Shown in pieces: positions 52,506 to 61,916 of a stretch of DNA of 64,000 nucleotides. A program made the translations under genes and the position numbers. The notes beneath the pieces were generated by a model, which worked only from the letters and a program-made list of their open reading frames with translations, did no database searches and was not told the origin of the DNA. Source of the stretch: Rhodospirillaceae bacterium. Its GTDB lineage: Bacteria; Pseudomonadota; Alphaproteobacteria; Bin65. The stretch is from contig VXNK01000039.1 of assembly GCA_009840595.1 (NCBI GenBank), forward strand, positions 1 to 64,000. The letters run 5' to 3'. Each line of letters begins with the position of its first letter. Position 1 is the stretch's first letter.

Positions 52506-53726
52506 TCAAGACCACAGTGCCGAGACAGGGGCAGCAGACATTTGCTCGCCGAACGGTACGGTGCGGTCGCCGTCGTACAGGACAATACCTGACACGAATT
52601 TTTTGCCGGCGCCGGCCGCCAGGCGGCGCAGCCCGGAAAAATCTCCCGAGGTCACGGTCGCTGCAGCTTTCACTTCGATGCCGACGATCCGCCCCTGTCC
52701 GTCTTCGATTACGATGTCGACCTCGTTGCGATCCTTGTCGCGGAAGTGCGAGAAGGCGTACCGATCCTCGCTCCAGCTGGCGAGTTTCAACGTTTCGCCG
52801 AATACGAATGACTCCAGCACCGGCCCGAACGGCTGGCGGTCCCTGTCGACGCGATTCGGCGTTAAGTCCCTCAGCGCGGCCAGCAGGCCCGAATCGAGAA
52901 AATGCAGCTTGGGAGATTTTGTCAGACGCTTGAGGGTGTTGGTGTACCAAGGCGGCAACGTGGACAAGAGGAACAGGTTCTCTAAGACGCCCAGGTATTT
53001 TTGTACTGTTACATGGTTCATGCCGAGCGATGCGCCGAAACCGGAGTAATTGACGAGTTGTCCGGAATGTTCGGCGAGAACGCGCATCAGCCGCGGCATC
53101 AGGTTCAACTGATCGATTCGGGCGATGTCGCGGACATCGCGTTGAACGATCGCTTCGACATAGTCCATGCACCAGCTTTGCCGACGTCGCCAGGCGGAAC
53201 GGGTCAATGCCTCGGGGTAGCCGCCGGCGAGAACGGTTTCCACAAGGTCGTTTCCGACAATCGGGGTTTGAGACGCCGGCGCTTTTCCTGCAAACGCCGT
53301 GTCGAGAAATGACGGACGGACGTCGCGCATTTCCGCTTGGGCGAGAGGCAGCAAGCGGATAATCGCCATGCGGCCGGCGAGCGAATCCGCGACGCGCGGC
53401 AGCGTCATCAGGTTGGCCGAGCCGGTGAGCAGGAAGCGTCCCGGACGCGGGTCGGCGTCCACGGCGGTCTTGATCGCCAGGATGAGATCCGGCGCACGCT
53501 GGATTTCGTCGATGACCGCCCGATCGATGCCGCGCAGAAAACCGGCCGGGTCGCTCAGGGCTGCGTCGAGTGTCGAGGCATCGTCAAGGGTGAAGAAGGG
53601 AAGCGAGTCGCCCGCGATGCGCTGCGCAAGAGTCGTTTTTCCCGATTGGCGGGGGCCGCATAGCAGCACGACCCTCGTATCCGCCAAGGCCTCCCGAACC
53701 TGCTTTTCGATGAATCGGGTATACAT
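52506..53726 (-). CDS. AAA ATPase with DUF4143 (PD-(D/E)XK-like) domain
   Basis: A 406-residue protein: N-terminal P-loop ATPase (Walker A LLCGPRQSGKTTLAQRIAGD; Walker B RAVIDEIQRAPDLIL; sensor LTGSANLMTL), a winged-helix middle (LVNYSGFGASLGMNHVTVQK), and a DUF4143 C-terminus with a nuclease-like core (RNEVDIVIEDGQGRIVGIEV, then KAAATV; D-x(n)-ExK). This is the AAA_14/DUF4143 family, frequent in islands and of unproven function. It begins MYTRFIEKQV immediately after five 22-bp direct repeats. The crotonase gene lies upstream on the same strand, with the repeats between. Confidence 0.92.
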   Translation of the reverse strand: MYTRFIEKQVREALADTRVVLLCGPRQSGKTTLAQRIAGDSLPFFTLDDASTLDAALSDPAGFLRGIDRAVIDEIQRAPDLILAIKTAVDADPRPGRFLLTGSANLMTLPRVADSLAGRMAIIRLLPLAQAEMRDVRPSFLDTAFAGKAPASQTPIVGNDLVETVLAGGYPEALTRSAWRRRQSWCMDYVEAIVQRDVRDIARIDQLNLMPRLMRVLAEHSGQLVNYSGFGASLGMNHVTVQKYLGVLENLFLLSTLPPWYTNTLKRLTKSPKLHFLDSGLLAALRDLTPNRVDRDRQPFGPVLESFVFGETLKLASWSEDRYAFSHFRDKDRNEVDIVIEDGQGRIVGIEVKAAATVTSGDFSGLRRLAAGAGKKFVSGIVLYDGDRTVPFGEQMSAAPVSALWS

Positions 53727-53734
53727 GCCGCCAT

Positions 53735-53844
53735 GCCGACCAATTGAAACTGAATTCCCGACCGATTGAAAATATATCCCCGACTAATTGAAAATCAATG
53801 CCCGACTGATTGAAAAATAAAGCCCGACCGATTGAAACGATCCG
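53735..53844. repeat. Five 22-bp direct repeats upstream of the ATPase gene
   Basis: Units start at 53735, 53757, 53779, 53801 and 53823, exactly 22 bases apart (two helical turns). The shared core is CCGACYRATTGAAA; the 3' third of each unit varies and is AT-rich. The array lies 9 bases before the ATPase start codon and ends 27 bases from the crotonase stop. Exact phasing on one DNA face suggests an operator or iteron for cooperative protein binding. It is not a CRISPR array: there are no spacers of constant size and the units are contiguous. Confidence 0.9.
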
Positions 53845-53870
53845 GCCGTTCCGGCAGGCGAATCCTCCGC

Positions 53871-54740
53871 CTACTCGTACTGCACCGGGCCGGTGCGGAT
53901 CGGCCAGAGTTCGTCTAGGTACTCGCCGCTGTCGCGCTCTTTCACCGCCTGCTTGAAGCCGGCTTCCTCGGCCCGGCGCTTGAAGGCCATGCCTTCGGGC
54001 GAATGGCGGGTGATGCCGTCGAAGATCGTGGCGATCGTCTGGGTGGTTTCCAGGCCCATGTTGGTCATCGCCTGGTTGATCATCAGCTTCTGCATCATCA
54101 GCTGGTTTTTCGGCACGCCGGCCATGCGCTGCGCCAGTTCCTCGACCCGGTCGTCGAGCCGGTCGGCCGGCACGGCGTCGGTCACAAGGCCCATCGTCTT
54201 CGCCTCGGTCCCGGTCACCAGGTCACCGGTCAGCAGCATGCGCTTGGCGCCCTCCGCGCCCAGGCGATAGACCCACATCGCCGTCGTCGGGCAGCCCCAG
54301 ACCCGGGCCGGCGGATAGCCGATCCTGGCGTCCTCCGCCATGACGACGAGATCGCAGCACAGCGCGATGTCCGAGCCGCCGGCAACGGCATAGCCGTGAA
54401 CCTTGCAGACGACCGGCTTGTAGGAGCGCCACAGGCTCATGAACTTCTCGGTGTAGCCCTTCATCAGGGCATAGTCCTTCATCGGGTCCCAGGGCATGCG
54501 CTCCTGGATCCCTTCGCTGGAACCTTCGGCGAAGTCCTTGAGGTCGTAGCCCGAACAGAAGGCCGCGCCCCGGCCGGCGAGGACGACGACATGGACCCGG
54601 TCGTCGGCATTGGCCTCGGCGACCGCGGCCTCGATGTCGTCCGGCGTGGCGGCGGCGATGGCGTTCAGCCGCGCCGGCCGGTCGAAGGTTATTCTGGCAA
54701 CCCGGCCGTCGCGTTCATAGGTAAGGGTCGAATAGGCCAT
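53871..54740 (-). CDS. Enoyl-CoA hydratase-related protein (crotonase family)
   Basis: A 289-residue crotonase starting MAYSTLTYERDGRVARITFD. Oxyanion-hole parts are GRGAAFCSGYDLKDFAEGSS and HGYAVAGGSDIALCCDLVVM; the second lacks the hydratase Glu at the usual place, with Asp-Ile instead, so isomerase, hydrolase or decarboxylase activity is possible. A longer insert after the first loop (IQERMPWDPMKDYALMKGYT) is seen in a subgroup common in Actinobacteria and Rhodospirillales. It stands alone, divergent from the DedA gene. Confidence 0.87.
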   Translation of the reverse strand: MAYSTLTYERDGRVARITFDRPARLNAIAAATPDDIEAAVAEANADDRVHVVVLAGRGAAFCSGYDLKDFAEGSSEGIQERMPWDPMKDYALMKGYTEKFMSLWRSYKPVVCKVHGYAVAGGSDIALCCDLVVMAEDARIGYPPARVWGCPTTAMWVYRLGAEGAKRMLLTGDLVTGTEAKTMGLVTDAVPADRLDDRVEELAQRMAGVPKNQLMMQKLMINQAMTNMGLETTQTIATIFDGITRHSPEGMAFKRRAEEAGFKQAVKERDSGEYLDELWPIRTGPVQYE

Positions 54741-54877
54741 GACGCCGGTATCCTTCTGCTTCGTTCGGTCCCTGCCGCAGAGGCTTGCGGTGCCCCCGCA
54801 ACCGGTGTTTACGACATTGCCTGCCTGACGCGCAGCCGATTCCGGCGGCCGCGGCCAAGAATGGGAAGGGTCTTGCG

Positions 54878-55552
54878 TTGGACGTCGCCGAACTGATCCG
54901 CGAGTATGAGAACCTCTTCTACGCCATCACTTTCGGCTGGGCCTTCATCGAGGGCGAGAGCTTCCTGATCTTCGCCGGGGCCGCCGCGTTCAAGGGCGAT
55001 CTCAACATCTACATCCTGATCCTCGCCGCCTGGTGGGGCAGCTTCCTGGGCGACCAGTGCTGGTTCGCACTCGGCCGCTTCTTCGGCGCGAAGCTGCTGG
55101 TGCGCCTGCCCAAGCTGAAGGCCGGCGTCTCCGTGGCCATGGATATGGTCCAGAAATACGACGTGCTGTTCATCCTCAGCTTCCGCTTCATCTACGGCGT
55201 GCGCAACGTGGCGTCGCCGGCGCTCGGCATGAACGGCTATCCTTGGGGACGCTTCGCGCTGTTCAACTTCATCGCCGCCTTCATCTGGGCCAACAGCTTC
55301 GCCTGGGGCGGCTACATCCTCGCCAAGGCGTTCGAGGAGGTGCTGGGCGATATCAGCGAGAACTTCGGCTATGTCATGCTCGCCGTCTTCGCGATCGTCT
55401 GCTGCATCCTTTTCTTCGTCCACCGCAGCGGCCAGAAGCGCTACAAGAAGATGCTGGCGCAGAGCGAGGCCGATCCGCCCGGCGGCGGCGGCGGCGCGGA
55501 ACCGGGTTCCGGCGCATCCGGCGCTTCCGCTGCGGGCGGCAGCGACCGATGA
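54878..55552 (+). CDS. DedA/VTT family membrane protein
   Basis: A 224-residue inner-membrane protein of the DedA family, thought to be proton-dependent lipid (undecaprenyl phosphate or phospholipid) flippases. Family marks: AFIEGESFLIFAGAAAFKGD with its acidic residue in the re-entrant loop, GSFLGDQCWFALGRFFGAKL, and the Arg motif FRFIYGVRNVASPALGMNGY. Probable TTG start at 54878 (GGGAAGGG upstream); no ATG fits. The C-terminal tail is a Gly/Ser/Ala low-complexity run with 9-base repeats. It is followed by tRNA-Thr on the other strand. Confidence 0.9.
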   Translation: MDVAELIREYENLFYAITFGWAFIEGESFLIFAGAAAFKGDLNIYILILAAWWGSFLGDQCWFALGRFFGAKLLVRLPKLKAGVSVAMDMVQKYDVLFILSFRFIYGVRNVASPALGMNGYPWGRFALFNFIAAFIWANSFAWGGYILAKAFEEVLGDISENFGYVMLAVFAIVCCILFFVHRSGQKRYKKMLAQSEADPPGGGGGAEPGSGASGASAAGGSDR

Positions 55553-55587
55553 CGTCGGCCGGCTCTCGAAGGAGGAAGTGAAGGGGC

Positions 55588-55662
55588 TGGTGCCGCGGGG
55601 GAGATTTGAACTCCCGGCCCCACCCTTACCAAGGGTGTGCTCTACCCCTGAGCTACCGCGGC
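55588..55662 (-). tRNA. tRNA-Thr (anticodon GGT)
   Basis: Minus-strand cloverleaf, 75 bases with encoded CCA. The acceptor pairs GCCGCGG with CCGCGGC and the discriminator is A. The D arm reads AGCTCAGGGGTAGAGC, the anticodon loop TTGGTAA and the T arm AGTTCAAATCT. Decodes ACC (and ACT). Confidence 0.96.
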
Positions 55663-55699
55663 GCGCCATGTGTCGGGCGAACTTCGGGGCGGCTTCCCT

Positions 55700-55723
55700 G
55701 AACGGTTCGGGGAACGGTTCGGG
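55700..55723. repeat. 12-bp tandem duplication
   Basis: GAACGGTTCGGG twice in a row (55700-55711, 55712-55723) between tRNA-Thr and the next small gene. The rest of 55663-55849 holds nothing else recognised. Confidence 0.75.
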
Positions 55724-55849
55724 CAGGCCGCGCAAAGGCGGGCGGAATATGCGGACGGCCCCGGCGGGCGTCAATGCCGGGCAGGGCGGTGCCTGCCGGG
55801 CGAAGTGAAGCGGTTGGACTTCTGCTGCGGGCAAGGGCCATATAGCGGC

Positions 55850-56011
55850 ATGACCGACCGGAAGGACCAGCAGACGCCGCGCAGGAGCAGCCAGACGCAG
55901 CCGAAGGCAAAGTCCGGCGCGAGGGAAGAGCGGCAGGCCCGGCTCGCCGCGGCCCTGCGGGAAAATCTGCGCCGCCGCAAGAAAGGCAAAACGGCCGGCA
56001 AACCGGACTGA
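55850..56011 (+). CDS. Small basic protein upstream of murA
   Basis: A 53-residue, Lys/Arg/Gln-rich protein (MTDRKDQQTPRRSSQTQPKA, then REERQARLAAALRENLRRRK). A single C-terminal helix is likely, the rest disordered. A short protein of this kind with the AALRxNLxRRK motif commonly precedes murA in alphaproteobacteria. It lies 139 bases before murA. Function unknown. Confidence 0.65.
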   Translation: MTDRKDQQTPRRSSQTQPKAKSGAREERQARLAAALRENLRRRKKGKTAGKPD

Positions 56012-56150
56012 TCGGCTGCATTCCCGGATGCTGCCGTAGGCCGATCCGTCCGGTTGAGGCGGGCCGGGAGGTTCGCTAGAACCGGCGCAGCCTCCGGCGG
56101 TCGGCCGGCGGCGTAAACAGCGGTCGCGAACAGAGGAACGGTCAGCGCCG

Positions 56151-57416
56151 ATGGACAGACTCCGGATCGCCGGCGGCGCCGCGTTGGACGGCGAAATCCC
56201 GATCGGCGGGGCCAAGAACGCCGCCCTGCCGCTGATGGCCGCCTCTTTGCTGACCGCCGAACCCCTCGAGTTGACCAACGTCCCCCGGCTGCGCGACGTG
56301 GGCACCCTCATCAAGGTGCTGGAACAGCATGGCGTCGAGGTCGAGGCCGGGCCGGGCACCCTCCGGCTGACCGCGGCGGATATTCCGAACACGATGGCGC
56401 CCTACGATCTGGTGCGCCAGATGCGGGCCTCGGTGCTGGTGCTCGGGCCGCTGGTGGCGCGCTTCGGCAACTCGGCGGTTTCCCTGCCCGGCGGCTGCGC
56501 CATCGGCTCGCGCCCGATCGACCTGCACCTCATGGCGCTCGAACAACTCGGCGCGGAGATCAGCCTGGGCCGCGGCTACATTCACGCCGAAGCGCCGCCG
56601 GGCGGCCTCGTCGGCAACAGGATCATCTTTCCCAAGGTCTCGGTCGGCGCCAGCGAGAACGCGATCATGGCGGCGACGCTGGCGCGCGGCACGACGGTGA
56701 TCGAGAACGCCGCCCTGGAGCCGGAAGTCGCCGACCTCGCCGATTGCCTGAACGCGATGGGCGCGCGCATCGAGGGCATCGGCAGCGAGCGGCTCGTCAT
56801 CGAGGGAGTCGACGAACTGCACGGCGCGCAGCACAGGGTCGTCGCCGACCGGATCGAGGCCGGCACCTACGCCATGGCGGCTGCCATCACCGGCGGCGCG
56901 GTCACGCTGCAGAATGTCGGCGAGGACCTGTTCGGCGCCGCCGCCGCCGCGTTGCGCGAAGCCGGCGTCGCGCTGGAGCCGAACGGCGCGGGCATTCGCG
57001 TATCCTGCACCGCCGGCGACCTGACCGGGGTCGATGTCATCACCGATCCGTTCCCCGGTTTCCCGACCGACCTGCAGGCCCAGTTCATGGCGCTGATGTC
57101 GAAGGCCGGCGGCGCGTCCATGATCACGGAGACGATTTTCGAGAACCGCTACATGCATGTGCCGGAACTCAAGCGCATGGGGGCCAATGTGAACCTCCAC
57201 GGCGCGTCGGCCATGGTGCGCGGGGTCGAGAGGCTCTACGGCGCCGAAGTGATGGCTACGGACTTGCGGGCATCCTCCAGCCTGGTCATCGCCGCGCTGG
57301 CCGCCGAGGGAGAAACGACCATCAACCGGGTCTATCACCTCGACCGCGGCTACGAACGGCTGGTCGAGAAACTGACCGGCTGCGGCGCCCGGGTCGAGCG
57401 TATCGCCGGTTCCTGA
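56151..57416 (+). CDS. murA: UDP-N-acetylglucosamine 1-carboxyvinyltransferase
   Basis: A 421-residue MurA catalysing the first committed step of peptidoglycan synthesis, transfer of enolpyruvate from PEP to UDP-GlcNAc. Conserved Lys22 is in [16 protein letters not shown], the PEP-binding and fosfomycin-reactive Cys116 is in [16 protein letters not shown], and the two inverted alpha/beta domains are complete (ending [20 protein letters not shown]). The Cys means fosfomycin sensitivity at the target level is expected. The gene begins the conserved block that continues to hisD. Confidence 0.97.
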   Translation: MDRLRIAGGAALDGEIPIGGAKNAALPLMAASLLTAEPLELTNVPRLRDVGTLIKVLEQHGVEVEAGPGTLRLTAADIPNTMAPYDLVRQMRASVLVLGPLVARFGNSAVSLPGGCAIGSRPIDLHLMALEQLGAEISLGRGYIHAEAPPGGLVGNRIIFPKVSVGASENAIMAATLARGTTVIENAALEPEVADLADCLNAMGARIEGIGSERLVIEGVDELHGAQHRVVADRIEAGTYAMAAAITGGAVTLQNVGEDLFGAAAAALREAGVALEPNGAGIRVSCTAGDLTGVDVITDPFPGFPTDLQAQFMALMSKAGGASMITETIFENRYMHVPELKRMGANVNLHGASAMVRGVERLYGAEVMATDLRASSSLVIAALAAEGETTINRVYHLDRGYERLVEKLTGCGARVERIAGS

Positions 57417-57437
57417 CTTGAGGTGCGGAAGCGGTCG

Positions 57438-57929
57438 ATGGCCTTCCGGAAATTGCGGCTGCGGGCGGAAAGCCCGGACGATCTCGACGTTATCGGCGCG
57501 GTGCTGCAGGACGCGCTGATCCCGGCCGCCGACATGGCCTACCTGCCGGAGGAGGGCCGCTTCGCGCTGGTGGCGAACCGCTTCTGCTGGGAAAGCGAGG
57601 CCGGCGGCGCGCCGCCCGGGCCGGCCGCCGCCCGGCGCGGCGCGCCTTCCGGACAGGGCGGGCACCACCGGGTCAACGCCGGCGTGTTGTTCGGCAATGT
57701 GCAGGGCGTGCAGACGCGCGGGTTCGACCGCGAGGACACGGCACGCATTTTGTCGCTGCTGTCGATCCGCGCCGAAGCCGGCCTTGATGCAACGGAAATC
57801 ACCTTAATTTGTGCCGGTGCCGCTTCCATCCGCCTGCGCGTAGCGGGAATCGATTGCCGGCTGGACGACCTTGGCGAACCCTGGCCGACCGCCTGGCGGC
57901 CGTCCCACGGGGATGCCGAAGCGGACTGA
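57438..57929 (+). CDS. DUF2948 family protein
   Basis: A 163-residue protein starting MAFRKLRLRAESPDDLDVIG, with AVLQDALIPAADMAYLPEEG and FALVANRFCWESE typical of DUF2948, an alphaproteobacterial family of unknown role found between murA and hisG or hisD. The C-terminal part has LRVAGIDCRLDDLGEPWPT. ATG 57438 is preferred over 57423 because the shorter N-terminus matches the family; GAGG is close upstream. Confidence 0.88.
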   Translation: MAFRKLRLRAESPDDLDVIGAVLQDALIPAADMAYLPEEGRFALVANRFCWESEAGGAPPGPAAARRGAPSGQGGHHRVNAGVLFGNVQGVQTRGFDREDTARILSLLSIRAEAGLDATEITLICAGAASIRLRVAGIDCRLDDLGEPWPTAWRPSHGDAEAD

Positions 57930-57956
57930 TCCATCCGGCGAAGGACCGCTTCTGGC

Positions 57957-58658
57957 ATGGACGCCGCAAACCTGCCATACGCCGCCAACGAACCGTTGGT
58001 GCTCGCTCTGCCGAACGGACGCATCCTCGGCGAGGCGATGCCGCTGGTCGAGGCTGCCGGCATCCGGCCGGAGCCGGCGTTTTCCGACCCCGAATCGCGC
58101 AAGCTGCGCTTCGCCACCGATCTGCCGAACCTCGAGATCGTTCGGGTCAGGAGTTTCGACGTGGCGACCTTCGTCGCCTTCGGCGCGGCCCATCTCGGCA
58201 TCGCCGGCAACGATGTGGTGAACGAATTCGGCTATGCCGAACTGTATGCGCCCCTGGATCTGAAGATCGGCCGGTGCCGCCTGTCGGTCGCCGCGACCCG
58301 GGATCTGGTCGACGCCGAAGACCCGTCGCGGTGGAGCCATGTCCGCGTGGCGACCAAATATCCGGCGACGACACGCCGGCATTTCGCCGCCCAGGGCGTG
58401 CAGGCCGAATGCATCAAGCTGAACGGCGCGATGGAGCTGGCGCCGGCGCTCGGCCTGTGCCGCCGGATCGTCGATCTGGTCTCGACCGGCGCGACCCTGA
58501 AGGCGAACGGACTGGTCGAGGTCGAAAAAATCGCCGAGGTTTCTTCGCGGCTGATCGTCAACCGTCCGGCGATGAAGACCCGGCCGGCGGAAATCCGCCG
58601 TTGGGTCGATGCCTTTGCCGATGCGGTGGAGAAGCAAGATGCCGGCGCGGCAGCTTGA
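57957..58658 (+). CDS. hisG: ATP phosphoribosyltransferase, short form
   Basis: A 233-residue HisG_S catalysing the first step of histidine synthesis (ATP plus PRPP). Motifs: [55 protein letters not shown], and the PRPP loop [19 protein letters not shown]. It lacks the C-terminal regulatory domain of long HisG, so it needs HisZ, which is not in this window. Its 3' end overlaps hisD by 20 bases. Confidence 0.96.
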   Translation: MDAANLPYAANEPLVLALPNGRILGEAMPLVEAAGIRPEPAFSDPESRKLRFATDLPNLEIVRVRSFDVATFVAFGAAHLGIAGNDVVNEFGYAELYAPLDLKIGRCRLSVAATRDLVDAEDPSRWSHVRVATKYPATTRRHFAAQGVQAECIKLNGAMELAPALGLCRRIVDLVSTGATLKANGLVEVEKIAEVSSRLIVNRPAMKTRPAEIRRWVDAFADAVEKQDAGAAA

Positions 58659-59955
58659 CCGGTCCGCCCCGGGCTTCGAGGCGGAATTTGCCGGGCTGAT
58701 CGGCGCCAAGCGCGCTGCCGAAGCCGATGTGGACGCGGCGGTCGCCGAAATCCTGGCGGCGGTGCGCGAAGGCGGCGATGCGGCGCTGCTCGACTATACG
58801 GCACGGTTCGACCGGTTCGAGGCCGATGCAACGGGCCTGAGGCTTCCGGCCCGGCGGATCGCCCGGGCCCGCGACGCGGTCCCGGCGCAGCAGATCTCCG
58901 CCCTGGAACACGCCGCCCGGCGCATCCGCGCCTATCACGAGCGGCAGTTGCCCGAAGACTGGGTCTATAGCGACGAAGCCGGCTATGAGCTCGGTTCGCG
59001 CTGGACCGCGGTCGAGGCGGTCGGCCTCTACGTTCCCGGCGGGACCGCGGCCTATCCCAGCTCCGTGCTGATGAACGCGATCCCGGCGAAAGTCGCCGGC
59101 GTCGGGCGGCTGGTCATGGTTACGCCGACGCCGGACGGCGCGGTCAACGATCTGGTGCTGGCTGCGGCGGACATCGCCGGCGTCGACGAAATCTACCGGA
59201 TCGGCGGCGCCCAGGCGGTCGCCGCGCTGGCGTTCGGCACGCAGACCGTCCGGCCGGTCGACAAGATCGTCGGGCCCGGCAACGCGTATGTCGCTTCGGC
59301 CAAGAAGCAGGTGTTCGGCGTCGTCGGCATCGACATGATCGCCGGGCCGTCCGAAATCCTCGTGGTTTCGGACCGGCGCAGCGATCCGGAATGGATCGCC
59401 GCGGACCTGCTGTCCCAGGCCGAGCACGACATCTCGGCGCAGGCCATCCTGATCACCGACAGCCCGGCCTTCGCCGACCGGGTTTCGGCCGCCGTCGAGC
59501 GGTTACTGGAAAGCTTGCCCCGGGCGGCGATCGCGCGGGAGAGCTGGGAAAAGCTGGGTGCGATCGTCGTGGTCGATTCGCTGGCGGCGACCGCGCCGCT
59601 GATCGACCGCATCGCGCCGGAGCATCTCGAACTGGCGATGGACGGAGCCGACGCGCTCGCCGCCTCGGTGCGCCACGCCGGCGCCATCTTCATCGGGCGC
59701 CACGTTCCCGAAGCGATCGGCGACTATATCGGCGGTCCGAACCATGTCCTGCCGACATCCCGGACGGCGCGCTTCGCCTCCGGCCTCGGCGTGCCGGACT
59801 TCATGAAGCGGACCTCGACCATCAAGGGAGACGCCGACGCCCTGCGCACGGTCGGGCCCGATGCGGTCACGCTCGCGAAGGCCGAAGGACTGGAGGCGCA
59901 CGCCCTGTCGGTCGGCATCCGGCTCGACGCCGGCACGGCGCCCGGCGACGGTTGA
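58639..59955 (+). CDS. hisD: Histidinol dehydrogenase
   Basis: A 438-residue zinc enzyme performing the last two steps of histidine synthesis (histidinol to histidine, two NAD). Signature stretches: [56 protein letters not shown], the zinc Gln/His in [12 protein letters not shown], and [16 protein letters not shown] 58639 (MPARQLDR) sits within the hisG 3' end; the start at 58609 adds ten unlikely residues. Confidence 0.97.
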   Translation: MPARQLDRSAPGFEAEFAGLIGAKRAAEADVDAAVAEILAAVREGGDAALLDYTARFDRFEADATGLRLPARRIARARDAVPAQQISALEHAARRIRAYHERQLPEDWVYSDEAGYELGSRWTAVEAVGLYVPGGTAAYPSSVLMNAIPAKVAGVGRLVMVTPTPDGAVNDLVLAAADIAGVDEIYRIGGAQAVAALAFGTQTVRPVDKIVGPGNAYVASAKKQVFGVVGIDMIAGPSEILVVSDRRSDPEWIAADLLSQAEHDISAQAILITDSPAFADRVSAAVERLLESLPRAAIARESWEKLGAIVVVDSLAATAPLIDRIAPEHLELAMDGADALAASVRHAGAIFIGRHVPEAIGDYIGGPNHVLPTSRTARFASGLGVPDFMKRTSTIKGDADALRTVGPDAVTLAKAEGLEAHALSVGIRLDAGTAPGDG

Positions 59956-59960
59956 GGGCG

Positions 59961-60434
59961 ATGGCCGGAAACGCCCGACTGGCCGATATCCGCCTGGACG
60001 AAAGAACCGTCGTCCGGCGCAACGCGGATATCGAACACGAACGCGCCGTCGCCATCTACGACCTGCTGGAGGAAAACAGCTTCGCGCCGGCCGTGGAAGC
60101 CGACGGCCCCTACAATCTCGTCCTGTCGGTCAGCGAAAACCGGCTGCTGTTCGACATCCGCGACGGCAACGATGCCGAACTGACCGTCGTTCCCCTGGCG
60201 CTTCAGCCGTTCAAGCGCACGGTGAAGGACTATTTCACCGTCTGCGAGAGCTATTTCGCGGCGATCAAGACCGCCAGCCCCAGCAAGATCGAAGCCATCG
60301 ACATGGGCCGCCGCGGCCTGCACAACGAAGGCTCGGAACTTCTGCTGAGCCAGCTCAAGGGCCGGATCGAGATGGACTTCGATACCGCCCGGCGGCTGTT
60401 CACCCTGTTGTGCGTGCTGCACATCAAGGCGTAG
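59961..60434 (+). CDS. UPF0262 family protein
   Basis: A 157-residue protein of the alphaproteobacterial UPF0262 family, usually found right after hisD. Recognisable: [78 protein letters not shown]. Starts 6 bases after the hisD stop. Function unknown. Confidence 0.9.
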   Translation: MAGNARLADIRLDERTVVRRNADIEHERAVAIYDLLEENSFAPAVEADGPYNLVLSVSENRLLFDIRDGNDAELTVVPLALQPFKRTVKDYFTVCESYFAAIKTASPSKIEAIDMGRRGLHNEGSELLLSQLKGRIEMDFDTARRLFTLLCVLHIKA

Positions 60435-60459
60435 CGGGCCGGCCGGCACGCGCCGGGCC

Positions 60460-60504
60460 GGTCGGGGCAAGATCGGTCGGGGCAACACCGGTCGGGACAG
60501 GGCG
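60460..60504. repeat. Tandem 15-bp repeat, three copies
   Basis: GGTCGGGGCAAGATC (60460-60474), GGTCGGGGCAACACC (60475-60489) and a more divergent third copy starting GGTCGGGACAG. It lies between the UPF0262 stop and the phosphatase start. Confidence 0.75.
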
Positions 60505-60513
60505 CGCTTCCGG

Positions 60514-60951
60514 ATGAGCGACCTGCCGGGCAGCGTCCTGTTCGTCTGCACGATGAATGCCATCCGTTCGCCGATCGCGGAGGGCTATCTCAAATTTCTC
60601 CACGGCACGCGCATCTACGTCGATTCGGTGGGCATCCGCACGCAACGGGTCGACGGATTCGCGATCGCCGTCATGGAGGAAATGGGCATCGATATTTCGC
60701 GGCATGCCGCCAAGACGTTCGACCACCTGGAGGACGACCTGTTCGATATCGTCGTCACCCTGTCGCCCGAAGCGCACCACCGCGCCCTGGAATTGACCCG
60801 GACCAGCCCGGTCGAGGTCGAATTCTGGAACACCTTCGATCCCAGCGTCGTCGAGGGCAGCCGCGAACAGCGGCTGGATGCCTACCGGCAGGTGCGCGAC
60901 CGGATTTTCGAGCGAATCCTCACCCGCTTCGCACCGCAGATGAAGCCCTGA
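60514..60951 (+). CDS. Low-molecular-weight protein-tyrosine-phosphatase-like protein
   Basis: A 145-residue protein with the LMW phosphatase/arsenate reductase loop VLFVCTMNAIRSPIAEG (Cys12-x5-Arg18). The C-terminal half lacks an obvious Asp-Pro general acid; TLSPEAHHRALELTR stands where it would be, as in the infA-linked subgroup. Substrate unknown. It continues the conserved order UPF0262, phosphatase, infA. Confidence 0.88.
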   Translation: MSDLPGSVLFVCTMNAIRSPIAEGYLKFLHGTRIYVDSVGIRTQRVDGFAIAVMEEMGIDISRHAAKTFDHLEDDLFDIVVTLSPEAHHRALELTRTSPVEVEFWNTFDPSVVEGSREQRLDAYRQVRDRIFERILTRFAPQMKP

Positions 60952-61152
60952 TTCGGCATCTCTTGTGCCGGTTTTTCTTGCGGTTTGAAGACAATTTATT
61001 CAACGAATTTTGCGGACCGGCAAGATTTGCACAAAGTCATTTCAAGCTGAATATTTTTCTCGACTTCTATATTCAATATGACTAATTGGTTATTCAACTC
61101 TTTCATTTCGCAGGCCGATTACCGGCTTGGGCCGCAAATTCCGGTACATGCC
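60952..61152 (+). promoter_or_regulatory. AT-rich promoter-like region
   Basis: Local AT content rises sharply (60970-61100), unlike the rest of the cluster. A TATATTCAATATGA stretch at about 61066-61079 and TTGAAG/TTCAAG hexamers upstream are promoter candidates. No open frame with protein character precedes 61153. It probably drives the small secreted ORF and infA. Confidence 0.4.
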
Positions 61153-61395
61153 ATGACGTTCAATGCATTCCGCCGCCCGCTGCTTTGGCTGTGCCCGGCC
61201 CTGGCCGTCGCCGCAGCCACCGTGGCGACGGCGCATATGGACTACGCCACCGACCCGGTCCACCGCAACGGCGAAAAATGGGTCGCCGAACATGGCGGCA
61301 TGGCCTTGAATGTCGCCATCGTCCCGGATCGGAGCGCGCCCTGCATCCCGGCGCGCCCCTTCCTGCTCGCCAGCCTCCAGCCGGCCGTCCGATAA
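61153..61395 (+). CDS. Small putative secreted protein
   Basis: An 80-residue frame with an N-terminal signal peptide (MTFNAFRRPLLWLCPALAVA, then AATVATAHMDYA). The short mature part ends LLASLQPAVR, with one Cys (SAPCIPARP). In-frame starts exist further upstream (61078), but this ATG gives the cleanest signal sequence. Its stop lies inside a 13-bp tandem repeat. No family recognised. Confidence 0.45.
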   Translation: MTFNAFRRPLLWLCPALAVAAATVATAHMDYATDPVHRNGEKWVAEHGGMALNVAIVPDRSAPCIPARPFLLASLQPAVR

Positions 61396-61425
61396 GGCTG
61401 TCCGATAGAGCCGTCCGATAGGGCC
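61387..61425. repeat. Tandem 13-bp repeat over a stop codon, three copies
   Basis: GTCCGATAAGGCT (61387-61399), GTCCGATAGAGCC (61400-61412) and GTCCGATAGGGCC (61413-61425). The first contains the stop of the small secreted ORF. Confidence 0.8.
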
Positions 61426-61583
61426 GTGCGGTTCGGCGGCGCTTGCGGCCGGCTCGAAGCGCGACAATTCCACCGTTTTCCGGACTCCGGCGCCGCCGGC
61501 GCCGCGGCAAGCCGCTTGACCCGGCCTGCCCGTCCGGCCATGTTCGGCCGCAACGGATTGACGATTCCAAGGAAATCGGCCGC

Positions 61584-61802
61584 ATGGCGAAAGAGGATCT
61601 GCTGGAATTTTCGGGGACGGTCACCGAAATTCTGCCGGACGCGATGTTCCGCGTGAAGCTGGAAAACGATCACGAAATCCTGGCGCACACGTCGGGCAAG
61701 ATGCGCAAGAACCGGATCCGGGTCTTGACGGGCGACAAGGTCAGCGTGGAGATGACCCCCTACGACCTGACCAAGGGACGGATTACTTTCCGTTTCAAAT
61801 AG
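61584..61802 (+). CDS. infA: Translation initiation factor IF-1
   Basis: A 72-residue OB-fold IF-1, full length, which blocks the ribosomal A site during initiation. [40 protein letters not shown] and RITFRF match the family; AAGGA precedes the ATG. The final codons are part of a 15-bp tandem repeat. Confidence 0.97.
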   Translation: MAKEDLLEFSGTVTEILPDAMFRVKLENDHEILAHTSGKMRKNRIRVLTGDKVSVEMTPYDLTKGRITFRFK

Positions 61803-61838
61803 GGCCGCTTCAAGTAGGACCGCTTCAAACAGGGCCGC
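61794..61838. repeat. Tandem 15-bp repeat at the infA 3' end, three copies
   Basis: TTCAAATAGGGCCGC (61794-61808, holding the infA stop), TTCAAGTAGGACCGC (61809-61823) and TTCAAACAGGGCCGC (61824-61838). Copies 1 and 2 would each end a reading frame at TAG. Confidence 0.85.
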
Positions 61839-61916
61839 CCCGGGGCAAGCCTCCTTTCGCCGGCGCCGTTTCGGGCGGCGTCCGGAGCAGGCCGGTCCGC
61901 CGGGCGGTTGAGGACC

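Noticed and set aside
53735-53844. CRISPR array
   Set aside because: The units are contiguous 22-mers with partly conserved ends and no unique spacers; no cas genes are near.
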